Shown: one piece after another, positions 57,083 through 64,000 of the stretch
Position numbering within the stretch: position 1 is the stretch's first letter
Layout: each line of letters begins with the position of its first letter
Assembly (NCBI RefSeq): GCF_026262505.1
Contig: NC_067208.1
Coordinates: 14,145,962-14,209,961, forward strand
Reading direction: 5' to 3'
Origin: Trichomonas vaginalis G3
Lineage: Eukaryota; Parabasalia; Trichomonadida; Trichomonadidae
DNA length: 64,000 nucleotides
Made by a program: the position numbers and the translations under genes
Notes under the pieces: model-generated
Databases searched by the model: none
Seen by the model: only the letters and a program-made list of their open reading frames with translations
What the model was told of the DNA's origin: nothing

Positions 57083-58366
57083 TTAAATAAATGGCATACA
57101 ACATCCATTTTCACAACATACAGCCTTAGTGTGTGCTCCTGTTAATGCAGTCTTACCGATTGTTAAGCGAGTCATTGACCCGTTTTTAAGTTGTAAATTA
57201 ATATCCTGACCATCAAATATCACTTTATCATTTATTATATCCAAATAATTTTTAGGTGTTAATTGTTTATTTTGTCGTAAACTAACACCTTTCATTTTTT
57301 GTGCAATCTTTTTAAAATCACTTCCATCAATTGAACCGTTGAATGAAGTATAACATTTAGGACATAACGCCACCATGTTATCACCTTGTTTCTCAATTGC
57401 TAAACCCAATAACTTCTTCTCATGTGCTTTTTCTTCAGCTTTATTCTTTAATTTAGGTTTAAATTTCTCATCAAAACAGAAGAAATCAAAAGGTGCGAAT
57501 TTGAAAATGTTTTTATCATAAAATTTTTTATCGGTTACAATCGCCTGAAATGCTTGAGTGTTAGGAAGACTTGGATCGCCAGCAATAGCCCAATAAGATG
57601 AATCAGTATCACCTTCAATGAAATGAAAACGATTAACATCCATGCATTTATACATAAAATCATAAATGAAAACTAAATACCAGTATTTTGCGTTATCTAA
57701 AGTAAAAAATGCCTCTTGTAAACATGTATCACATCTATAAAATCTATCTTTGAGCATCACTTGATACGTATCCTCTCCTATTTCTCTTATGTTTTTAAAC
57801 TTATTTGACATACATGCAACGCGTGCCTTCTGTGCATTCATTATTTTAGTCTTTGCGTAATTTTGTGTATTCATTGCATCGTAACCATATGATCCATTAA
57901 GCGAAATCTTGCAAAATAAACTTTTTCCTTTATTTCCTTCTAATTCAGCCTTTTGTCTTTCATTCATAAATTCGTTCGCAAATTCATTAAAACAAGTGTT
58001 TTTAGTAAATGTTAAAATTGATTGAATATCATCGATGATAAAATGAAATCTGTCTATTAGATACCAAAGATAATAAGAAGAAAATGGTTGATATTGGTTG
58101 CGTGTTGATGCTAACTGAGTTAATTTCCTCTGTTTCTGGTCAACTGGTAGATTGTTTGATTTCATGTAATTATACATAAAACTGCCAATTGTTTTTTCAT
58201 CTGTGATAATATCTAAGTTTCTTATTATCGGTAAAAAGTTTATGTAATCATTAATGTATTTTTCATCAATGTGACCCTTTACTTCAGCCACGAATAAAGT
58301 ATTTTTCTTCTTAATTATTCCCAGTGCTTTTGCTTTCTTTGTTGCTGTATCACAAATGATAAACAT
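57083..58366 (-). pseudogene. DNA polymerase B (protein-primed), C-terminal half after a frameshift
   Basis: 427 codons in the frame that continues the polymerase. Motif B is KISLNGSYGYD (residues 153-163), motif C is EGDTDSS (Asp253, Asp255, the catalytic pair with the preceding Asp of motif A), and the KxY motif is PKCY near 346. Extra cysteines occur (DRFYRCDTCLQEAF; CPKCY; and VCCENGCC at the end), perhaps zinc-binding. The ORF's own ATG at 58366 overlaps the end of the upstream frame by 17 bp and is probably just where the frame was restored. A one-base change near 58360 explains the break. Confidence 0.85.
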
Positions 58367-60548
58367 TCAATCTTCCCGGCATATACATTTTATGGTCAGT
58401 ATATTGAATGAAATCATGAGGATTAGATGAAAATGATGAAGGATATAATGAATTAAAATCAACACCAACGAAATGAGTCATGATGTTGGAAGTGTCCTCA
58501 TTTGATACAGTTTTAGTTTCTGGATTATATGAAAGTTTATTAATATGCGTGATTCCTTTAAGATTTACTCTATGTTGAACATTTGATAAACCACCAGTAA
58601 TTCCATTACGGAGAATGTGATAAGCTTCAACTGAATCTAAAGTCATTGGTAAATTATTTTTTAATGCATAATTTCTTAAATTTATTCTTAAACGTTGAAC
58701 ATCTTCATCTTTATTTGATTTTACGACATTGCAATAACAACACATTAACTGACAATTTTCTTTAGTATGTGGTTTTTCATTATCGATTCTATCCAATGTT
58801 GGTTTATTAGCATATGTAAACGCTTTACTACACATTTTGCATTTAGATGAAAGGATTAAATCGTGATAGTATTGAAAATCATCCATTGAAAAATTATTTT
58901 TAGTATCTCTTTCTGCTTTTTCATCTTGTTTCTTATATGATTCAATTTTATATTTCCAATACTTTTTCGTTAATTCAAAACTTGATTCTATCTCTTCCTC
59001 GGGATATTTTTCATTAGGATTAAAGTCTTTATATGCTAAAGCGTAACGAATCATTGAAGCATTCGATGATAAAGAAAGATTATGAAGCATATCAATTTTA
59101 TAAACAAATGTTTCTTCAATAATTTTATCGATTGTGTCAATCATAATTTCAACATCTTTATTGCAACAATGAATAAAATATTCTAATCTATTCTTAAAAT
59201 TTTTAGCATCATTGAGATATATTTGATAATCACTATCTGATATAGTTTCTTGAGTTAATGCTGAATAAAATGAATCTTTCGTGAATGGTTCCTCTTTATA
59301 TAATTCTTCTTCGTAATTCTCCCATGTGATGAATTGATAAGGGAAAAAGGATTTAACACGTGATTTATTGTTTCCGAAATCTTGAGTGAATTGGTCTAAT
59401 GTCCCACCCGCTATATAATTTCTGATGTCAATAAATCTCAATTCATATGGAACGTTTGTTTTCTTTACAATGATTTGCTTAAATTGTGAAGATGAACCCA
59501 GCATTGATTTTATTTTCCATTTTGCAGTGTTTAAATCACGAAGAATTAATTTTAAATCAAACTTTCCCGAATTAAAACCTATGATATTCACTTTATTGAA
59601 TTCCTCATCTAGAAGTTCTTTAAATGCTTCCTTCTGTTTTTCATTTAATGTATGGGACAAAGTCCCCGCCGTTTGCGACTTCAATAATTCATTGTATTGA
59701 CTCATATTTGATTTAGCAACTAATGAACAGGTTGAAAATAAAAACTCAATCCAATCAGAAATAAAAGAATCACTCGAAGTTAAGCAAAAATTCCTCGTAT
59801 ATGTTTTATCATTTAATTTAACTGTTGATGATACCATGAATGGTTTTAAGTAAGCGTTCAAAGTTGCACACTCAGAAAGTTGTAATTCTTCTTTAGTCTC
59901 TAATGTTTCGAAGTCAAAAGTAATATAATATCTTGTCGGTTGATAATATTCCTGCAAATTATGAGCTAATAACCACTGATATATCTTCTGTTTTGTAATA
60001 TGTGGTGCATATGGTTGCTGGGTCTTTTGCAATTGAACGTCTTGAATTAATCTTCCATTATTTTCTTTACATTTCTCACAATGCTTTAAAAATCTTCTTT
60101 GGTTTTTCCTTTCTGGATCATCACGGATAGAATAAACTTCTTCTTTACAATATGGACAAACTTTATAGCCGGTGAGTGCTTCAACGTCTGTTATTCTGTC
60201 AGCGTGAAGTTTTCCACATGGACTCTGTGTTAATAAAATATTTACTGTTTCAAATTCTGGATCTATCATTATTGATTCCACTAATGGAAAGTCTACCTTA
60301 TTTATGTCCACGTCTTCTGGTTGAGGATCACAATAATAGAAATCAATATTAACATTTAACATTCTCGCTAATCTCTCACTTTCTGATGAAATGTCAAACC
60401 CTTCATATGCATCTATTGCTTCATTTAAATAGCTTCTACGAGTTTTAGGATTAACACCATCAGGAATGTTATAGAAGCGTTTAAATAACCTTCTACCTTC
60501 TGCTCTAATTTGATTATCATTCATTTTAGCTGTTCCGTTTTTGTTCAT
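58350..60548 (-). pseudogene. DNA polymerase B (protein-primed), N-terminal half
   Basis: 732 codons. A zinc-finger-like CPYC...HCEKC lies at residues 131-160. The 3'-5' exonuclease has ExoI FDFETLE (Asp212, Glu214), ExoII NSGKFD (Asn326-Asp331) and ExoIII CNKDVE (Asp465). Between residues 570 and 610 an HNH-like module is inserted (CKMC, then LDRIDN, then H594, N598 and CYCN). TGGLSNVQ (651-658) matches the YxGG region of protein-primed polymerases, and GVDFNSLYPS is motif A (Asp697). The frame ends 30 codons later because of the shift near 58360. Protein-primed PolB copies linear Maverick genomes from the ends. Confidence 0.9.
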
Positions 60549-60597
60549 TTATGTAAGAATAAAAAATTAAAAAATAAATAAAAATAAAGTTTATTTT

Positions 60598-61703
60598 TTA
60601 AAGCCCATAAAATGAATTAAGAACACATAAATTTTTATCATCTGCGACGTGACGAATACATTTTAATTTACTCAAGAATGCGTACCCTGATACATTAAAT
60701 CTAATTCCTGTCTTATTTAATTTCACAACTTTGAAAAGGAATGTATGAATAGCTATAAAATGATGAGAAGATGTTTTATGGGTTGCTTCCATTTTTTCTG
60801 AAATAAATGAATAAATATAATGTTTATAAGTTTTCATATCTTTTATGTTCTTAATAACGAATGGTATAGACCTTTCAACTTCGTCTTCCTTCGGTGCTGT
60901 TCTTTCATATGAAACATTATTAGTATCTTCAACAATGAAACTGCAATCACATAAAATTTTATATGTTCCAATGGTTTCATTTGATATTTTATCTAATAAA
61001 TCAAAAACTTTATCAACACCTGTGCATTTATTTAAATAATAATTTGTGTAAATATCATAATCTTCTTTCTTAATCGTATTAGTTGCATATATCACGTTTT
61101 TAAGAGCTTTTTTGAATTTTTCGGAATCTAAAGGTGGTGAAAGTAGGATACAGGGGTATTCTTCATTATCAATAAATTGTAACTTATGTTTACGAATAAA
61201 TTTAGTACCTTCTTCTGAAAGTGTTTCGTCTATTTCACCATCTAATAAATTTTGTGTTGATTCTGAGACATAATTTTTATATCTTTCTTCATGAGATTTC
61301 TGTACTTCTGATTCTGAAGCTGGGATATTCATTAAACCCTCTACTTCATTTTCATTATATTTTTCAACTTCTCTTAATTCCTTAATTTTTTCATCTATTT
61401 CATCTCTTATTTTTTCAGTCTTTCAATTTCATTGTATTCATCATCTTTAATCCGTTCTTCATAATATTCAGGGAAAACATCAGGTTCTTTAGGTTTTTCT
61501 TCTTCAGATGTGGGATATAAGAAATTTATAACATCATCTTTATTCATTTTTCCATCATAATCTAAATCATTTAATAACTCGGCAAATTTTTGACAATTTC
61601 TTAAATAATATTTATTAACTTCATAACCTACCTCCTCTAATATATCCTTTATTTCCTCGTTTGTGAATCCTAATTTTTTAACGTTGTTAGTTTTGACGCT
61701 CAT
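60598..61703 (-). pseudogene. Maverick gene split by a frameshift
   Basis: Two ORFs (61703-61407 and 61332-60598) joined by an open stretch in the second frame (KIRDEIDEKIKELREVEKYN) make one gene of about 368 codons. The break lies at a T6 run (61410-61415). The N-terminal part has an EF-hand-like DLDYDGKMNKDDVINFL segment (residues about 48-64: D-x-D-x-D-G-x-x-x-x-D-D, not perfect). The C-terminal part is globular (RYKNYVSESTQNLLDG; SSHHFIAIHTFLFKVV). Function unknown. It is the first gene inside the right repeat on this strand. Confidence 0.6.
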
Positions 61704-61816
61704 TTCATACAAAATAAAAAAATAAAATAATAAACATAACTAAGTTTTAATTTTTCGTAAGAAGTTTATTTTTAAAAATTTTTTTTATTTTTTATTTCAT
61801 TATGGTAGTGAATCTT

Positions 61817-62197
61817 TTATTCATGAAAATAATTATTTCTAATTTCTTTTACTCTCTCGTATATACTAGATTTAAAGAATTCAGAACATTTCCCATAATC
61901 TCCTAAATGTTTTCTTATCTTATTGGTTTTCCATTCATTATATGAAACTGTATAAACTTTATCTTTATCTTTGCATCTTTCATCACTTCCAATATATTTA
62001 TATTTCAATTTTGATTTATTGGTTTCATATTCATTAACGTTTAATAATTCACAGTCTTCCTTTTTAAATAAATGTTTTATGTATTCAGGATTAACAATTC
62101 TATAATATTGCTTCCCTTTAAATCTTTGAATATAAACAGGAACACCATCCTCTAAAATTCGATAATCTATTTTATCTGGTTTTACTTGTTGGGTCAT
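61817..62197 (-). CDS. Terminal-repeat ORF, right copy
   Basis: Same 126-residue protein as 42042-42422, with no difference. It starts with the same AT-rich leader and CTTACATAA-ATG. Its presence at both ends doubles the gene dosage and leaves it transcribed inward from each end. Confidence 0.6.
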   Translation of the reverse strand: MTQQVKPDKIDYRILEDGVPVYIQRFKGKQYYRIVNPEYIKHLFKKEDCELLNVNEYETNKSKLKYKYIGSDERCKDKDKVYTVSYNEWKTNKIRKHLGDYGKCSEFFKSSIYERVKEIRNNYFHE

Positions 62198-62224
62198 TTA
62201 TGTAAGAATAAAAAAATAAATTAT
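62198..62224 (-). promoter_or_regulatory. Maverick-type AT-rich promoter/leader in the right repeat
   Basis: Mirror of the left leader: T-rich block then CTTACATAA before the ATG at 62197. Confidence 0.5.
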
Positions 62225-62487
62225 TTTAAAAATAACTTTAATTTTTTAATGGTTTATAAATAAATATATTTTTATTTTTTATTTCATTATGTATGGGCTG
62301 AGTGTAAATGTCTTACAATTTTGAAAATTTTTTAAATCTTGATTTATTCAAAAACGTAAGAATAAAAACCGTAAGAATCATACATTTTTTACTTCATATG
62401 TTAAAAAAAATGATACAAAATCGCTCGATATTGTATGAATTCTTACGTTTACAAAAAAAGTCACAAAACCCATCATATCCTACTACT

Positions 62488-62493
62488 ATTTTT
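62488..62493 (+). repeat. Target-site duplication, right copy (ATTTTT)
   Basis: Follows the right end of the element and matches 41747-41752. Confidence 0.8.
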
Positions 62494-62619
62494 TCACAAA
62501 AAAAATTTTTTATGATGATGTCATTTACTTTGATCTGATTATAAAATCTATAGATTTTCGGTTTATGTCGGAAATAATTTTTGAGAGGCATTTTTCAGCA
62601 ATCAAAAAACGTGACACAA

Positions 62620-63369
62620 ATGACTGATCCATATCCCCAAGCCGAGGGCGCCCCAGAACCAGCTAAGCCTAACATCGATGTTTTCGTCACAGGATTCGGC
62701 ATGGATGGCAGAGAAGAAGACGTCAGGAAGATTTTCGAAGAATTTGGTCCGATTGAACAAATTACAATTCGCAAAAAACCAATGAACCCACAAGCACCTC
62801 CATATGCTTTTATCAAGTTTGTAGAATTGAAAGATGCCGAAGCATCATTAGTCAAGAACAACACACACTATGGATCAAATGTTCTTAAAGTTGAATTTGC
62901 CAAACGCGACAGAGGATACTCAAAAGAAGAAGCACTTCCACCACCACGCAGACAGAGATATCAGGATCGCAACCACGGCTTCGATCGTGATCGCGAACGC
63001 AGATACGACGACCGCAGCAGATACAACGAACGCCCACGATACGACAATCAAAGGTATGATGACAGAGACCGCGACAGATACAGCGAACGTGACAGATATG
63101 ATGATCGTGAAAGATACAGCGAAAGAGAAAGATACGACGATCGCGACAGGTATGCTTCACGTCCAAGGTATGACGATCGCGATAGAGGATTGCCAAGAAG
63201 CAAATACGATGAGCCTCGCCGTGATTACGAAGACAGATCTCCAGTTCAAAGCCGCCGCTACGATATGATACCACCACCATCACCACCTTACGAATCATAC
63301 GATGACAGAAGAAGATCAGACCCGTATTACGATCGCCGTGACTATGGAGAACGTCGTGAAAAATATTGA
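62620..63369 (+). CDS. SR-type RNA-binding protein (RRM plus RD/RY-rich tail)
   Basis: 249 residues from ATG 62620 (in-frame codons upstream lack an ATG). One RRM at about residues 17-95: RNP2 is DVFVTGFG, RNP1 is PPYAFIKF, and the last strand is SNVLKVEFAK. The tail (100-249) is rich in RD, RY and DR dipeptides with repeats such as RYDDRDRYSERDRYDDRE, typical of serine/arginine-like splicing and mRNA-export factors, although with few serines. Tail repeats are visible at DNA level too, and the codons are GC-rich compared with the flanks, suggesting high expression. The right end of the Maverick lies 133 bp upstream, where its promoter should be. Confidence 0.85.
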   Translation: MTDPYPQAEGAPEPAKPNIDVFVTGFGMDGREEDVRKIFEEFGPIEQITIRKKPMNPQAPPYAFIKFVELKDAEASLVKNNTHYGSNVLKVEFAKRDRGYSKEEALPPPRRQRYQDRNHGFDRDRERRYDDRSRYNERPRYDNQRYDDRDRDRYSERDRYDDRERYSERERYDDRDRYASRPRYDDRDRGLPRSKYDEPRRDYEDRSPVQSRRYDMIPPPSPPYESYDDRRRSDPYYDRRDYGERREKY

Positions 63370-64000
63370 AAATTCAAATGAAAATCATTAACAAAAATCT
63401 TTAATATTAGTTTTTATTCAAACCAATAAATTGAGATATACAACAAACAGCATCAAGATTCTATCAAAAAGTCAATAAAAATTCAATGATCTTATAATAC
63501 GGATCAAATTTCAATCAAATACAAATATGAGCTCAAAGGAATATCAACAACTTTGCAAATCATATTGTTTTTCATTCACAACAATCCAAACACAAAATTC
63601 AATTTTTTTATGTTTTTATTTTCCATTTTTTCGTTTATATGATATATAGATTGTAATACACTGTTTGAAAATATTATATTACACTTCTTTTTTTATAAAA
63701 AGAAGATATTTTATATTAATTTTGTTTATATGTTAATAAATATTAGTTGTTCTTATCATAAATTTTCTAAACTGTTTGTGTTAAGTGTTTTGTATCATTC
63801 AAACAATCTTTTAAACAAATTATTTAACAAATTTAATTTCGAAACTGCTTCTTAAACCAGATCTAATCTAATGTTTATGCTTTTCATGTATCATCAAACT
63901 AATGCCATGAAGTTTACTAAATGTTATAATTTTTTATTGAGCAAATTCCAATTGTAAAGATAAAAATAACGAAAATAATTGTTCGTTCCCGGGTGGAGTC
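63370..64000. other. Non-coding DNA at the window end
   Basis: No ORF, tRNA or repeat of note; AT-rich 3' flank of the SR-protein gene. Confidence 0.5.

Larger units (their letters stand above)
41753..62487 (+). mobile_element. Complete Maverick/Polinton element, 20,735 bp
   Basis: Bounded by 726 bp terminal inverted repeats beginning AGTAGTAGGATATG and by a 6 bp target duplication. Content fits a Maverick: protein-primed DNA polymerase B, retroviral-type integrase, packaging ATPase and capsid protein. Unusual cargo is a phage-like fibre gene and a primase-helicase cassette. No adenovirus-type cysteine protease is recognised. Capsid and ATPase genes look intact; at least six other genes are broken. 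It lies between a tetraspanin gene and an SR-protein gene, all in the same orientation by capsid genes. Confidence 0.93.
61762..62487 (-). repeat. Right terminal inverted repeat of the Maverick
   Basis: Mirror of 41753-42478, ending in CATATCCTACTACT at 62487. It carries the second copy of the 126-codon ORF. High identity shows recent replication or conversion. Confidence 0.9.

Noticed and set aside
58350-58366. Programmed frameshift joining the two polymerase ORFs
   Set aside because: No slippery heptamer or strong downstream structure was seen; a plain indel is simpler, though not disproved.

Overview
The window looks like nuclear DNA of a parabasalid protist, most likely a Tritrichomonas/Trichomonas-type flagellate. 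The basis is AT-rich DNA, intronless genes packed head to tail, short initiator motifs (TCAYWW) just upstream of several start codons, a trichomonad-style ankyrin family, a mariner transposon and a 20.7 kb Maverick/Polinton. The genus is inference; no ribosomal RNA or other marker is present.

Host part 1 (1-24.3 kb). In order: IFT46; a RibD-type reductase fused to a cupin (frameshifted); a helical-repeat protein; a 14-3-3 protein; two tRNA-Asp(GUC) genes in the arms of a 187 bp inverted repeat; an ARMH3-like helical protein; and a 4.5 kb gene-poor stretch (11.4-15.9 kb) full of hairpins and short repeats, with a small dual-acylation-type protein at its left edge. Then come a low-complexity acidic protein, a degenerate Sec7-PH protein, a protein with two cyclic-nucleotide-binding domains and a large PAS-containing membrane protein.

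Host part 2 (24.3-41.7 kb). The remains of an ankyrin-repeat gene are split by a frameshifted mariner element and mixed with a 168 bp exact copy of part of the neighbouring 1,795-residue coiled-coil gene. After these come an ARL8-like GTPase without the usual switch II glutamine, ribosomal protein uS7/RPS5, a multi-pass membrane protein, a CXorf65-like protein, a carnosine N-methyltransferase-like protein, another helical-repeat protein and a tetraspanin.

Maverick/Polinton (41,753-62,487). It has a 6 bp target-site duplication (ATTTTT) and terminal inverted repeats of about 726 bp, each carrying the same 126-codon ORF. The left half is mainly virion genes on the + strand: two small amphipathic proteins, a double-jelly-roll-type capsid protein, an A32-like packaging ATPase, minor proteins and a phage-like tail-fibre/collar protein. 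Next is a primase-SF3 helicase cassette bracketed by inverted copies of a 125 bp repeat. The right half, on the - strand, has a retroviral-type integrase and a protein-primed family B DNA polymerase with an HNH-like finger insertion. Capsid and ATPase genes are open; polymerase, integrase tail, fibre and primase-helicase are broken by frameshifts or stops, so this copy is probably immobile alone. Element genes share an AT-rich promoter with a tiny leader ending in TAAATG or AAATG, unlike the host initiator.

Host part 3 (62.5-64 kb). An SR-type splicing factor starts only 133 bp beyond the right end of the element, so the insertion lies in its promoter region.
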